DNA of 64,000 nucleotides, from NCBI GenBank assembly GCA_964534355.1, contig CAZHNZ010000001.1, positions 36,818-100,817 on the forward strand, given 5' to 3'. The notes beneath the pieces are model-generated. The model did not search any database. It was not told the origin of the DNA and worked only from the letters and a program-made list of their open reading frames with translations. Every line of letters starts with the position of its first letter. Position 1 is the stretch's first letter. This document shows, piece after piece, positions 15,815 through 24,727 of the stretch. Source of the DNA: CAXXIC01 sp964534355. Its GTDB lineage: Bacteria > Bacteroidota > Bacteroidia > Bacteroidales > UBA7332. Position numbers and translations under genes: made by a program.

Positions 15815-16371
15815 TGAGCAATACTGCCAGTCTTAAAAAAGATTACAATGAAAGAGTTGTTCCTGCTTTGATGAAAGAATTCAACTACAAAACAGTTATG
15901 CAAGTTCCTGTTTTGAAGAAAATCGTTATCAATCAAGGTTTGGGTATAGCCGTAGCTGATAAAAAAATTATTGAAACAGCTATCAATGAGTTATCAAATA
16001 TCACAGGTCAAAAAGCAGTAGCTACTTTGTCTAAGAAAGATATTTCAAACTTCAAGTTACGTAAGAAAATGCCTATCGGTGTGATGGTCACTTTACGTCG
16101 TGAACAAATGTACGAGTTTCTTGAAAGATTAGTTCGTGTTGCGCTACCACGTATCCGAGATTTCAAAGGAATTGAAGGAAAACTGGATGGAAGAGGCAAT
16201 TATACCCTCGGAATTCAGGAACAAATCATTTTTCCTGAAATAAATATCGACAATATTAGTAAAATCTTAGGAATGAATATTACCTTTGTGACCTCTGCGC
16301 AAACAGATGAAGAAGGTTATGCTCTTCTTAAGGAATTTGGTTTACCGTTTAAGAACGCTAAAAAAGATTAA
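15814..16371 (+). CDS. rplE: 50S ribosomal protein L5
   Basis: A 185-residue 5S rRNA-binding protein of the central protuberance. FNYKTVMQVPVLKKIVINQG, GQKAVATLSKKDISNFKLR and GRGNYTLGIQEQIIFPEI are family blocks. It starts on the rplX stop and is followed by rpsN after six bases. Confidence 0.98.
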   Translation: MSNTASLKKDYNERVVPALMKEFNYKTVMQVPVLKKIVINQGLGIAVADKKIIETAINELSNITGQKAVATLSKKDISNFKLRKKMPIGVMVTLRREQMYEFLERLVRVALPRIRDFKGIEGKLDGRGNYTLGIQEQIIFPEINIDNISKILGMNITFVTSAQTDEEGYALLKEFGLPFKNAKKD

Positions 16372-16377
16372 TTCGAT

Positions 16378-16647
16378 ATGGCAAAAGAATCAATGAAAGC
16401 CCGCGAGGTGAAAAGAGCCAAGCTTGTTGCTAAATATGCTGCTAAAAGAGAGCAACTTAAGAAAGATGGCAACTTTGAGGCGTTGCAAGCGCTTCCGAAG
16501 AATGCATCTCCGGTGCGCCTTCACAACCGTTGCAAAATTACAGGAAGACCGAAAGGATATGTTCGTCAGTTCGGAGTTTCACGTATTCAATTTCGTGAAA
16601 TGGCTTCTGCCGGATTAATTCCCGGTGTAAAGAAAGCAAGTTGGTAA
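16378..16647 (+). CDS. rpsN: 30S ribosomal protein S14 (zinc-less form)
   Basis: An 89-residue protein of the 30S head. The long form lacks the paired Cys-X2-Cys knuckles of the short zinc form, with a single Cys in LHNRCKITGRPKGYVRQFGVS. It therefore does not depend on zinc, in keeping with the zinc-less L36 in the same cluster. The C terminus RIQFREMASAGLIPGVKKASW is typical. A 60-base gap precedes rpsH. Confidence 0.97.
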   Translation: MAKESMKAREVKRAKLVAKYAAKREQLKKDGNFEALQALPKNASPVRLHNRCKITGRPKGYVRQFGVSRIQFREMASAGLIPGVKKASW

Positions 16648-16707
16648 GAAAATTTTTATTGTGTTAAATATTGTCCGGATGTCCCGGATCAATTTAATTA
16701 TTTTATT

Positions 16708-17103
16708 ATGACAGATCCTATTGCAGATTATTTGACCAGATTAAGAAACGCGATTAAAGCTAATCATCGCGTTGTTGAAATTCCTGCGTCAAATTTGAAA
16801 AAAGAAATCACTAAGATTCTCTTTGAAAAAGGCTACATCCTTAATTTTAAGTTTGTAGAAGAAGGACCTCAGGGTTCTATTAAAATTGCTTTGAAGTATG
16901 ACCTTGTGAATAAGGTGAATGCTATCAAAGTATTGCGTCGTGTATCTACACCCGGTTTACGTCAGTACACCGGTTATAAAGAGATGCCAAGAGTGTTAAA
17001 CGGTTTAGGTATTGCTGTTCTTTCTACTTCGAAAGGTGTAATGACAGACAAAGAAGCAAGAGACCTCAAAATCGGTGGTGAAGTATTGTGTTACATTTAT
17101 TAA
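16708..17103 (+). CDS. rpsH: 30S ribosomal protein S8
   Basis: A 131-residue central-domain protein. MTDPIADYLTRLRNA, RRVSTPGLRQYTGYKEMPRVLNGLGIAVLSTSKGVMTDKEAR holds the signature (spanning about residues 72-115) and VLCYIY ends it. In E. coli S8 is the translational repressor of the spc operon; I cannot see a copy of its rRNA target here with confidence. Confidence 0.97.
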   Translation: MTDPIADYLTRLRNAIKANHRVVEIPASNLKKEITKILFEKGYILNFKFVEEGPQGSIKIALKYDLVNKVNAIKVLRRVSTPGLRQYTGYKEMPRVLNGLGIAVLSTSKGVMTDKEARDLKIGGEVLCYIY

Positions 17104-17120
17104 TCAAGGAGGAAAGTTAG

Positions 17121-17678
17121 ATGTCAAGAATTGGAAAATTGCCTATTGCTATCCCTGCCGGAGTAAATGTAACTATTGCTGATGATGTTGTTACTGTAAA
17201 AGGTCCTAAGGGAACTTTGGCACAACAAATCACCGGAGGCGTTCAGGTTGTTATCGAGAATAATAATGTTATTTTGAGCAGACCAACAGATGAAAGTCAA
17301 CAACGTGCATTGCACGGTTTGTATCGTTCTTTGCTTAACAACATGGTTATTGGTGTTTCTGAAGGCTATCGCAAGGAAATGGAATTAGTTGGTGTTGGAT
17401 ATCGTGTTGCAAACAATGGACAAATTATTGAGTTTACATTGGGTTATAGCCACAGTATTTTCCTCCAGGTTCCGGCTGAAGTGAAAGTTGAAACTAAATC
17501 AGAGAGAAATAAAAACCCGTTGTTGATCCTCGAATCGTGTGATAAACAGCTTTTAGGACAAGTATGTTCTAAAGTTCGTTCTTTCCGCAAACCTGAACCA
17601 TACAAAGGAAAAGGTATTAAGTTCGTAGGAGAAGTTATCCGCAGAAAGTCTGGTAAGTCTGCAGGTAAGGGTAAATAA
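17121..17678 (+). CDS. rplF: 50S ribosomal protein L6
   Basis: A 185-residue protein near the GTPase centre made of two related folds. MSRIGKLPIAIPAGVNVTI begins it, and PEPYKGKGIKFVGEVIRRKSGK (near residue 155-176) is the L6 signature. A strong AAGGAGG sequence (17106-17112) lies 8 bases before the ATG, a rare clear Shine-Dalgarno in this window. Confidence 0.97.
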   Translation: MSRIGKLPIAIPAGVNVTIADDVVTVKGPKGTLAQQITGGVQVVIENNNVILSRPTDESQQRALHGLYRSLLNNMVIGVSEGYRKEMELVGVGYRVANNGQIIEFTLGYSHSIFLQVPAEVKVETKSERNKNPLLILESCDKQLLGQVCSKVRSFRKPEPYKGKGIKFVGEVIRRKSGKSAGKGK

Positions 17679-17699
17679 TTCATGTAAATAAGCAATGCT

Positions 17700-18041
17700 A
17701 TGTTAAAAAAGATAGAAAGAAGACTGAGAATCAAACGTAGTGTACGTGCTAAAATTTCGGGAACTACCGCAATTCCACGTATGTCTGTTTTCAGAAGTAA
17801 CAGTCAAATATATGTTCAAATCATTGATGATACTACCGGCAAGACTTTAGTCGCTGCTAATTCATTAGGTTTAGACAAAGCTGCCAAAAAAGAGCAAGCT
17901 GCCAAAGTTGGTGAAGTTATTGCTAAAAAAGCAGTTGAAGCAGGTATTACTGCCGTTGTTTTCGACCGTAACGGATATTTGTATCACGGTAGAGTTAAAG
18001 AATTGGCAGAGGCTGCCCGTAACGCTGGACTTAAATTTTAA
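17700..18041 (+). CDS. rplR: 50S ribosomal protein L18
   Basis: A 113-residue 5S rRNA-binding protein of the central protuberance. RRLRIKRSVRAKISGTTAIPRMSVFRSN and the C-terminal VVFDRNGYLYHGRVKELAEAAR segments are conserved. Standard length; 5 bases before rpsE. Confidence 0.97.
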   Translation: MLKKIERRLRIKRSVRAKISGTTAIPRMSVFRSNSQIYVQIIDDTTGKTLVAANSLGLDKAAKKEQAAKVGEVIAKKAVEAGITAVVFDRNGYLYHGRVKELAEAARNAGLKF

Positions 18042-18046
18042 TCATC

Positions 18047-18565
18047 ATGTCAGGAATAAATAATAAAGTAAAAACAACTACCGATTTGGAGTTGAAAGAT
18101 AGATTGGTAGCCATTAACCGTGTTACGAAAGTAACCAAAGGTGGACGTACTTTTAGCTTTTCTGCTATCGTGGTGGTAGGAAATGAAGATGGTATCGTAG
18201 GTTGGGGGCTTGGTAAGGCAGGCGAAGTAACCAGTGCAATTGCAAAAGGTGTTGAAGCTGCAAAAAAGAACCTGATAAAAGTTCCTGTTCATAAAGGAAC
18301 TATACCTCACGAGCAATTTTCTAAGTTTGGTGGTGCAGAGGTTTTCTTGAAGCCTGCATCACATGGAACCGGAGTTAAAGCCGGTGGTTCTATGCGTGCT
18401 GTATTGGAGAGTGTTGGTGTTACAGACGTTTTGGCAAAGTCAAAAGGTTCTTCAAACCCTCACAACCTTGTAAAAGCGACTATTGTTGCTTTGGGAGAAT
18501 TACGTGATGCATATACCGTTGCTCAAAACAGAGGTGTATCGATGGAAAAAGTTTTTAAAGGATAA
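18047..18565 (+). CDS. rpsE: 30S ribosomal protein S5
   Basis: A 172-residue protein of the decoding region, involved in fidelity and the target site of spectinomycin resistance changes. The double-stranded RNA-binding N-terminal domain RLVAINRVTKVTKGGRTFSF and the C-terminal KAGGSMRAVLESVGVTDVLAKSKGS motif are complete. Confidence 0.98.
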   Translation: MSGINNKVKTTTDLELKDRLVAINRVTKVTKGGRTFSFSAIVVVGNEDGIVGWGLGKAGEVTSAIAKGVEAAKKNLIKVPVHKGTIPHEQFSKFGGAEVFLKPASHGTGVKAGGSMRAVLESVGVTDVLAKSKGSSNPHNLVKATIVALGELRDAYTVAQNRGVSMEKVFKG

Positions 18566-18584
18566 TTTGGGAGGAACATAGATC

Positions 18585-18758
18585 ATGGCAATAATTAGAA
18601 TTAAGCAAGTTAAGAGCAGAATCAAATGTCCTGCAACCCAAAAAAGAACTTTGGATGCATTGGGTTTAACCAAACTGAATAAAGTTGTAGAGCATGAAGA
18701 TACTCCACAAATTATGGGTATGGTTACGAAAGTAAAACACCTGATTTCTGTACTATAA
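18585..18758 (+). CDS. rpmD: 50S ribosomal protein L30
   Basis: A short gene of 57 codons plus TAA. It begins MAIIRIKQVKSRIKCPATQK and continues with LDALGLTKLNKVVEHEDTP and a VTKVKHLISVL ending, the whole L30 fold. The order rpsE-rpmD-rplO is the normal one. A GGGAGGAA sequence (18570-18577) precedes the ATG by 7 bases, another Shine-Dalgarno-like site. Confidence 0.97.
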   Translation: MAIIRIKQVKSRIKCPATQKRTLDALGLTKLNKVVEHEDTPQIMGMVTKVKHLISVL

Positions 18759-18787
18759 TCTAAGTAATAAAGTTAATTTATAAAGAT

Positions 18788-19234
18788 ATGAATTTAAGTA
18801 AATTAAGCCCCGCTCCTGGTTCTGTTAAAACCAGAAAAAGAATTGGCCGTGGAACCGGTTCCGGTTTAGGTGGTACCTCTACAAGAGGTCACAAAGGCGC
18901 CAAATCAAGATCGGGATATTCCAGAAAAATTGGTTTTGAAGGTGGTCAGATGCCTATTCAAAGACGTTTGCCTAAGTTTGGTTTTAAGAACTTCAATCGT
19001 GTTGAATACAAAGCTATCAATTTGTCAACATTGCAAACATTGGCAGAAAGTTTATCTTTGTCTAAGATTAGTGTTGATAACCTTATTGAAGCAGGTTTTG
19101 TGTCTTCAAATCAATTAGTTAAAATTTTGGGTAACGGTTCTTTAACTGTTAAGATTGATGTTGAAGCTAATGCTTTTTCTAAATCTGCAGAAGCTGCAAT
19201 CGTAGCTACAGGAGGAACCGCTATAATAATCTAA
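18788..19234 (+). CDS. rplO: 50S ribosomal protein L15
   Basis: A 148-residue assembly protein. The N-terminal Gly-rich extension RIGRGTGSGLGGTSTRGHKGAKSR and GFEGGQMPIQRRLPKFGF are diagnostic. It ends four bases before secY, the usual partner. Confidence 0.98.
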   Translation: MNLSKLSPAPGSVKTRKRIGRGTGSGLGGTSTRGHKGAKSRSGYSRKIGFEGGQMPIQRRLPKFGFKNFNRVEYKAINLSTLQTLAESLSLSKISVDNLIEAGFVSSNQLVKILGNGSLTVKIDVEANAFSKSAEAAIVATGGTAIII

Positions 19235-19238
19235 GCCG

Positions 19239-20576
19239 ATGAGAGCCATTGAAACCTTAAAAAACATTTGGAAGATTGAAGACCTGAAAAATCGAATCAT
19301 CACTACTCTTTTACTTGTAGCAGTGTATCGGTTTGGTTCTTTTGTTGTTCTTCCGGGTATAAATCCTGATGCGCTAACTGCGCTTCAGTCGCAAACTAAA
19401 AGTGGATTACTTGCTTTATTAGACATGTTTTCCGGTGGAGCGTTTTCGAACGCTTCTGTGTTTGCTCTTGGAATTATGCCTTACATCTCTGCTTCAATTG
19501 TAATCCAATTGCTGACTATTGCGGTTCCTAAGTTCCAAAAGATGCAAAAGGAGGGTGAAAGCGGAAGACGTAAAATGAATCAGTACACGCGTTATTTAAC
19601 CGTTGCTATTCTTTTGTTTCAAGCTCCGTCATATTTGATTAACCTGAACGTGCAAATGAAGGGTATTGGGTTGCCCACTGGCATTTGGTTTATGATATCT
19701 TCGACTATCATTTTGACAGCCGGAAGTATGTTTATCATGTGGTTAGGAGAAAAAATTACAGACAAAGGTGTTGGAAATGGTATTTCTTTTATCATTCTTG
19801 TTGGTATTATAGCACGCCTTCCTCATGCCGTTGTTGCAGAATTTACAAGTCGTACAGCAGATAAAGCCGGTGGTTTGGTTATGTTTATTGCCGAACTTGT
19901 GTTTTTGTTATTTGTTGTTGCTGCTGCAATCCTTCTCGTTCAGGGAACTCGTAAAGTGCCTGTTCAATATGCAAAGAAAATGGTTGGTAATACTCCTCAG
20001 TTCGGAGGAACAAGACAATACATTCCCCTTAAAATTAATGCAGCTGGTGTAATGCCTATCATATTTGCGCAAGCAATTATGTTTATTCCGATGACATTAA
20101 TTGGGTTTGCTAATATTGAATCTGTGAATGGCTTTTTAGCTTCTTTTATGGATCATACTGGTTGGGGTTATAATGTTATGTTTGCATTGCTTATTGTTGT
20201 ATTTACTTATTTTTATACGGCTATTACTATACAACCAACTGCAATGGCAGATGACATGAAGCGTAATAACGGGTTTATACCCGGTGTTAAGCCAGGTAAG
20301 CATACAGCTGAATATCTTGATGAGATTATGTCCCGTATTACTTTACCAGGTTCAATGTTTTTGGCTGTTATTGCTATATTACCGGCTTTTGCCAGCATGT
20401 TTGGAGTAAGTAGTGAATTCTCACAATTCTTTGGTGGTACATCTTTGCTCATTCTTGTAGGTGTTGTATTGGATACATTACAACAAGTAGAGAGCCATTT
20501 GTTGATGCGTCACTACGATGGGTTGTTGAAATCCGGAAAAATAAAGGGTCGTACTGGTTCGCCCGCTGCTTATTGA
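19239..20576 (+). CDS. secY: protein translocase subunit SecY
   Basis: A 445-residue inner-membrane channel protein with about ten membrane segments, the core of the Sec translocon that exports all signal-peptide proteins of this window. MFSGGAFSNASVFALGIMPYISASI (residues about 66-90) forms the plug and TM2 region, and EGESGRRKMNQYTRYLT and YYxxFY-type segments follow. The C-terminal cytoplasmic loop is intact. One base separates it from map. Confidence 0.98.
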   Translation: MRAIETLKNIWKIEDLKNRIITTLLLVAVYRFGSFVVLPGINPDALTALQSQTKSGLLALLDMFSGGAFSNASVFALGIMPYISASIVIQLLTIAVPKFQKMQKEGESGRRKMNQYTRYLTVAILLFQAPSYLINLNVQMKGIGLPTGIWFMISSTIILTAGSMFIMWLGEKITDKGVGNGISFIILVGIIARLPHAVVAEFTSRTADKAGGLVMFIAELVFLLFVVAAAILLVQGTRKVPVQYAKKMVGNTPQFGGTRQYIPLKINAAGVMPIIFAQAIMFIPMTLIGFANIESVNGFLASFMDHTGWGYNVMFALLIVVFTYFYTAITIQPTAMADDMKRNNGFIPGVKPGKHTAEYLDEIMSRITLPGSMFLAVIAILPAFASMFGVSSEFSQFFGGTSLLILVGVVLDTLQQVESHLLMRHYDGLLKSGKIKGRTGSPAAY

Positions 20577-20577
20577 T

Positions 20578-21357
20578 ATGATTTATATTAAAACAGACGA
20601 TGAAATAGAACTAATTCGTAATAGTTCACTTCTGGTTGGAAAAACCCTGGCTCATGTGGCCAGTTTTATCCAACCGGGAGTTACAACTGCCGAGTTAGAT
20701 AAACAAGCTGAACAGTTTATTCGTGATCATCAGGCTATTCCGGCTTTTTTAGGATACAGTGGTTTTCCGAATTCTCTTTGTACATCTGTTAATAGTCAGG
20801 TCGTTCATGGAATTCCTAATTCAGTTCCTTTAAAAGAGGGTGATATTGTATCTGTAGATTGTGGTGTCCTTATGAATGGTTTTTATGGAGATTCTGCTTA
20901 TACTTTTTGTGTAGGAGAAGTAGATGTAGAAACAATGAAATTATTGGAAACAACAAAAGAATCACTTTATTGCGGGATCGAAAAAGCCATTCATGGAAAT
21001 AGAGTGGGTGATATCGGGAATGCTGTTCAGGAGTATTGTGAAAGACAATCTTATTCTGTGGTAAGAGAACTGGTAGGACATGGTGTCGGACGAAAACTTC
21101 ATGAAGCGCCTGAAGTACCTAATTACGGAAGACGCGGAACCGGTCCTCTATTAAAATCCGGAATGGTATTAGCCATTGAGCCTATGATAAATAGCGGATC
21201 GAAGAATATTGTTTTTGAAAAAGATGGATGGACAACCAGAACCAGAGATGGGAAAATGTCGGCTCATTTTGAACATACAATTGTAGTAAGACCCGGTAAG
21301 GCAGAAATTCTTTCTTCGTTTGAATTTATAGAACAAGTATTAAATAATAAAGCGTAA
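20578..21357 (+). CDS. map: methionine aminopeptidase, type I
   Basis: A 259-residue cytoplasmic metalloprotease that removes the initiator methionine from new proteins. The pita-bread fold metal ligands are visible as the Asp in VDCGV, the Asp in YGDSAYTF, the His in VGHGVGRKLHE and the Glu residues in IEPM and HFEHT. It lies in the secY-map-infA order common to many bacteria. Short type I enzyme without extra N-terminal domain. Confidence 0.97.
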   Translation: MIYIKTDDEIELIRNSSLLVGKTLAHVASFIQPGVTTAELDKQAEQFIRDHQAIPAFLGYSGFPNSLCTSVNSQVVHGIPNSVPLKEGDIVSVDCGVLMNGFYGDSAYTFCVGEVDVETMKLLETTKESLYCGIEKAIHGNRVGDIGNAVQEYCERQSYSVVRELVGHGVGRKLHEAPEVPNYGRRGTGPLLKSGMVLAIEPMINSGSKNIVFEKDGWTTRTRDGKMSAHFEHTIVVRPGKAEILSSFEFIEQVLNNKA

Positions 21358-21366
21358 AAAATCAAT

Positions 21367-21585
21367 ATGTCTAAACAATCAGCTATCGAGCAAGATGGAA
21401 CTATTATTGAGGCATTGTCAAATGCTATGTTCCGGGTCGAATTAGAAAACGGGCATGAAATTACAGCACACATTTCCGGTAAAATGCGTATGCATTATAT
21501 TAAGATATTACCCGGAGATAAAGTGAGAGTTGAGATGTCTCCTTATGATTTATCTAAAGGGAGAATAGCATTCAGATACAAATAA
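21367..21585 (+). CDS. infA: translation initiation factor IF-1
   Basis: A 72-residue OB-fold protein that blocks the A site during initiation. KQSAIEQDGTIIEALSNAMFRVELENG and MRMHYIKILPGDKVRVEMSPYDLSKGRIAFRYK (two halves of the fold) are nearly invariant. It lies 9 bases after map and 11 before rpmJ. Confidence 0.98.
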   Translation: MSKQSAIEQDGTIIEALSNAMFRVELENGHEITAHISGKMRMHYIKILPGDKVRVEMSPYDLSKGRIAFRYK

Positions 21586-21596
21586 AAATAAACTAT

Positions 21597-21713
21597 ATGA
21601 AAGTAAGAGCATCTTTAAAAAAGCGCACTCCGGATTGTAAAATCGTGAGAAGAAATGGTCGCTTGTACGTAATTAACAAGAAAAACCCGAAGTTTAAACA
21701 ACGTCAGGGATAA
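21597..21713 (+). CDS. rpmJ: 50S ribosomal protein L36 (zinc-less form)
   Basis: A 38-codon gene reading MKVRASLKKRTPDCKIVRRN and ending KKNPKFKQRQG. Of the Cys-Cys-Cys-His zinc ligands of the classical form only one Cys (Cys14) remains, so this is the C-minus type. The place between infA and rpsM is the normal one. Confidence 0.97.
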   Translation: MKVRASLKKRTPDCKIVRRNGRLYVINKKNPKFKQRQG

Positions 21714-21743
21714 TTTATTAATTTTGCAAAAATAATCAAGTAT

Positions 21744-22124
21744 ATGGCTATAAGAATAGTTGGGGTTGACTTGCCGCAAAATAAAAGAGCTGAAATTGCA
21801 TTGACTTATATCTTCGGAATTGGTCGTAGTAGTTCATTGAGCATTCTTGAGAAGGCAGGAATCAACAAAGATACCAAAATTAAGGATTTGACAGATGCGC
21901 AAGCTGGTGCAATTCGTGAATTGATTGGTGCTGAGTATAAAGTAGAAGGTGATCTGCGTTCTGAGGTACAGCTTAATATCAAACGTTTGATGGATATTGG
22001 TTGTTATCGTGGTGTTCGTCATCGTATTGGTTTGCCATTGCGTGGACAAAGTACCAAGAACAATGCCCGTACACGTAAGGGTAAAAAGAAAACTGTTGCA
22101 AACAAGAAAAAAGCTACTAAATAA
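21744..22124 (+). CDS. rpsM: 30S ribosomal protein S13
   Basis: A 126-residue head protein that forms bridge B1 and contacts the P-site tRNA. MAIRIVGVDLPQNKRAEIALTYIFGIG is the start, and the RHRIGLPLRGQSTKNNARTRKGKKK signature lies near residue 92-116. It opens the alpha part of the cluster; 8 bases to rpsK. Confidence 0.98.
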   Translation: MAIRIVGVDLPQNKRAEIALTYIFGIGRSSSLSILEKAGINKDTKIKDLTDAQAGAIRELIGAEYKVEGDLRSEVQLNIKRLMDIGCYRGVRHRIGLPLRGQSTKNNARTRKGKKKTVANKKKATK

Positions 22125-22132
22125 TAAGTGAT

Positions 22133-22522
22133 ATGGCAAAAAAAACAGTCGCAGCAAAGAAAAGAAATGTGAAAGTTGATGCCTATGGACAACTTCATGT
22201 TCATTCATCTTTCAACAACATTATCGTTTCGCTTGCAAACAGCGAAGGACAGGTGATTTCATGGTCTTCAGCCGGTAAAATGGGTTTCCGTGGATCAAAG
22301 AAAAATACTCCTTATGCAGCTCAAATGGCAGCTCAAGACTGCTCGAAAATTGCATTTGACCTTGGTTTGAGAAAAGTTAAGGCTTATGTAAAAGGACCAG
22401 GTAACGGACGTGAGTCTGCGATCAGAACTGTGCATGGTGCTGGAATTGAAGTAACTGAGATTATCGATGTTACACCACTTCCACACAACGGATGTCGTCC
22501 TCCTAAGAGAAGAAGAGTCTAA
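22133..22522 (+). CDS. rpsK: 30S ribosomal protein S11
   Basis: A 129-residue platform protein. VHSSFNNIIVSLANSEGQVISWSSAGKMGFRGSKK and IDVTPLPHNGCRPPKRRRV (the signature) are present. A 105-base gap follows before rpsD, larger than most gaps in the cluster. Confidence 0.98.
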   Translation: MAKKTVAAKKRNVKVDAYGQLHVHSSFNNIIVSLANSEGQVISWSSAGKMGFRGSKKNTPYAAQMAAQDCSKIAFDLGLRKVKAYVKGPGNGRESAIRTVHGAGIEVTEIIDVTPLPHNGCRPPKRRRV

Positions 22523-22627
22523 TAAAATCCGAAATCCTGAATCCGTAATTAGTGAATTGATTGCACTAAGTCCTCTCTGCAATCGCGGCTGCACCAAGAA
22601 GGGTTCTATAAAACAAATAAATAAAAA
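22523..22627 (+). promoter_or_regulatory. rpsK-rpsD gap, candidate S4 control leader
   Basis: These 105 bases contain no TAnnTTTG promoter and no gene. Short complementary pieces such as TGCAATCGC and GCGGCTGCA can fold locally. S4 autoregulates the alpha operon in other bacteria through an mRNA leader, so a binding structure here is plausible but not shown. Confidence 0.25.
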
Positions 22628-23233
22628 ATGGCAAGATATACAGGCCCCAGATCAAGAATTGCTCGTAAGTTTGGAGAAGCAATTTTCGGACCGGATAAAG
22701 TTCTTTCTAAGAAAAACTATCCTCCGGGACAACATGGAAACGGTAGAAAGAAAAAAACGTCTGAGTACGGTATTCAGCTTCGTGAAAAACAAAAAGCTAA
22801 ATATACCTATGGCGTTTTAGAGAAACAATTCCGTATTCTGTTTGAAAAAGCATCACGTACAAAAGGTATTAAAGGTGAAGTTTTGCTCCAACTTTTGGAA
22901 GCTCGTCTTGATAATGTTGTTTATCGTTTAGGATTGGCTCCTACCCGTGCTGCAGCTCGTCAATTAGTTTCACACAGACATATTTGTGTGAATGGTAAAG
23001 TTGTAAATATTCCTTCATACTCGATTAAAGCAGGACAGATTATTTCTGTACGAGAAAAGTCGAAATCTTTGGAAGTGATCGTTGATGCTTTGAATGGTTT
23101 CAATCACAGTAAATATCCGTGGATGGAGTGGGATAAGTCAACTATGGCTGGTAAGTTCCTTCATATGCCTGATAGAACTGATATTCCAGAAAATATCAAA
23201 GAACAACTGATCGTAGAATTGTATTCTAAATAA
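22628..23233 (+). CDS. rpsD: 30S ribosomal protein S4
   Basis: A 201-residue primary assembly protein. MARYTGPRSRIARKFGE starts it, KNYPPGQHG follows, and the S4 RNA-binding domain LDNVVYRLGLAPTRAAARQLVSHRHICVNGKVVNIPSY lies at about residues 94-132. The zinc-binding cysteines of some S4 proteins are absent. Eleven bases before rpoA. Confidence 0.98.
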   Translation: MARYTGPRSRIARKFGEAIFGPDKVLSKKNYPPGQHGNGRKKKTSEYGIQLREKQKAKYTYGVLEKQFRILFEKASRTKGIKGEVLLQLLEARLDNVVYRLGLAPTRAAARQLVSHRHICVNGKVVNIPSYSIKAGQIISVREKSKSLEVIVDALNGFNHSKYPWMEWDKSTMAGKFLHMPDRTDIPENIKEQLIVELYSK

Positions 23234-23244
23234 TAAATAAATTC

Positions 23245-24237
23245 ATGGCGATATTAGCATTTCAAAAACCCGATAAAGTAATAATGCTGGAAGCGGACAA
23301 TAACTACGGTAAATTCGAGTTTCGTCCGTTGGAGCCTGGTTACGGTATTACCATAGGTAATGCACTACGCCGAATACTCCTTTCTTCATTAGAAGGCTTT
23401 GCTATTACTTCAATTAAGATTGATGGCGTTGAGCATGAATTCTCAACAATTCCCGGAGTCATTGAAGATGTAACGAACATCATCTTAAATATAAAGAAAG
23501 TTCGTCTGAAGCAAGTCGTTGAGGAGATAGAATCCGAGAAGGTTGTTATTAATATTTCGGGAACAGAGGTGTTCAAGGCAGGGGATATTAGCAAACATTT
23601 ATCTGGTTTTGAGGTGTTGAACCCGGAATTGGTTATTTGTAAGTTGAGTCCTTCAGCTAGTTTTACTATAGAGTTTACTATTAACAAAGGTCGTGGATAT
23701 GTGCCCGCAGATGAGAATCGTACGGCAAATGATGAATTGAATGTTATACCCATAGATTCAATTTATACACCAATACGCAATGTTAAGTATGCTGTGGAAA
23801 ACTATCGTGTTGAACAAAAAACTGACTACGAGAAACTTGTATTAGAGATAACTACTGATGGTTCTATACTTCCTAAAGAAGCTTTGAAGGAAGCTGCAAA
23901 GATATTGATTTATCACTTTATGCTTTTCAGTGATGAAAAGATAACACTCGAAATGAGTGACACTGAGAGTGGTGAGGATTTTGACGAGGAAGTATTGCAC
24001 ATGAGACAACTTCTGAAGACGAAGTTGGTTGATATGGATCTTTCTGTACGTGCGTTGAATTGTTTAAAATCAGCTGATGTTGAGACATTGGGTGAATTAG
24101 TTCAATACAATAAAGCTGATTTACTGAAATTCAGAAATTTTGGCAAGAAATCACTGACAGAGTTGGATGAGTTATTGGCTAACTTGAATCTTTCATTTGG
24201 AATGGATATAGCAAAGTATAAATTAGACAAAGAGTAA
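23245..24237 (+). CDS. rpoA: RNA polymerase subunit alpha
   Basis: A 330-residue subunit on which RNA polymerase assembles. The N-terminal dimerisation domain is marked by FEFRPLEPGYGITIGNALRRILLSSLEG, and the C-terminal domain (about residues 255-325, DLSVRALNCLKSADVETLGELVQYNKADLLKFRNFGKKSLTELDELL) has the helix-hairpin-helix that touches upstream DNA and activators. An acidic linker (DTESGEDFDEE) joins the two. The intact C-terminal domain is relevant to the upstream operator geometry seen in the PUL. Confidence 0.98.
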   Translation: MAILAFQKPDKVIMLEADNNYGKFEFRPLEPGYGITIGNALRRILLSSLEGFAITSIKIDGVEHEFSTIPGVIEDVTNIILNIKKVRLKQVVEEIESEKVVINISGTEVFKAGDISKHLSGFEVLNPELVICKLSPSASFTIEFTINKGRGYVPADENRTANDELNVIPIDSIYTPIRNVKYAVENYRVEQKTDYEKLVLEITTDGSILPKEALKEAAKILIYHFMLFSDEKITLEMSDTESGEDFDEEVLHMRQLLKTKLVDMDLSVRALNCLKSADVETLGELVQYNKADLLKFRNFGKKSLTELDELLANLNLSFGMDIAKYKLDKE

Positions 24238-24241
24238 AGCA

Positions 24242-24709
24242 ATGAGACACAATAAGAAATTCAATCATTTGGGTCGTACTCATTCTCACAGAGAAGCCAT
24301 GCTTGCTAATATGGCATCGTCATTGATTAAGCATAAGCGTATTTTTACGACTGTTGCTAAGGCAAAAGCGCTGAGAGTATATGTTGAGCCCATCATAACA
24401 AAGTCAAAAGAAGATACAACTCATTCGAGACGTATCGTTTTCGGATATTTGCAGGATAAATATGCTGTAACTGAATTATTTCAGGATATTGCTTCTAAAA
24501 TTGCAGATCGTCCGGGTGGTTATACCCGTATCCTGAAAACAGGAACACGTTTAGGTGATAATGCATCTATGTGTTTTATCGAATTAGTTGATTACAACGA
24601 AAACATGTTGAAAGAAAAATCAGTTAAGAAAAGTAAAACCCGTCGTTCTTCAAAGAAAAAAGATGAGGGTGTTTCTGCTGATTCTACTACAGAAACAGTG
24701 GCCGAATAA
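24242..24709 (+). CDS. rplQ: 50S ribosomal protein L17
   Basis: A 155-residue protein near the tunnel exit. MRHNKKFNHLGRTHSHREAMLANMASSLIKH is the L17 start. The last 30 residues or so are a Lys/Ser-rich then acidic tail (KKSKTRRSSKKKDEG onward) not found in the 127-residue E. coli protein but common in Bacteroidota. Last gene of the ribosomal cluster, followed by a terminator. Confidence 0.98.
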   Translation: MRHNKKFNHLGRTHSHREAMLANMASSLIKHKRIFTTVAKAKALRVYVEPIITKSKEDTTHSRRIVFGYLQDKYAVTELFQDIASKIADRPGGYTRILKTGTRLGDNASMCFIELVDYNENMLKEKSVKKSKTRRSSKKKDEGVSADSTTETVAE

Positions 24710-24727
24710 TTGTAATCTGGCAGATAA

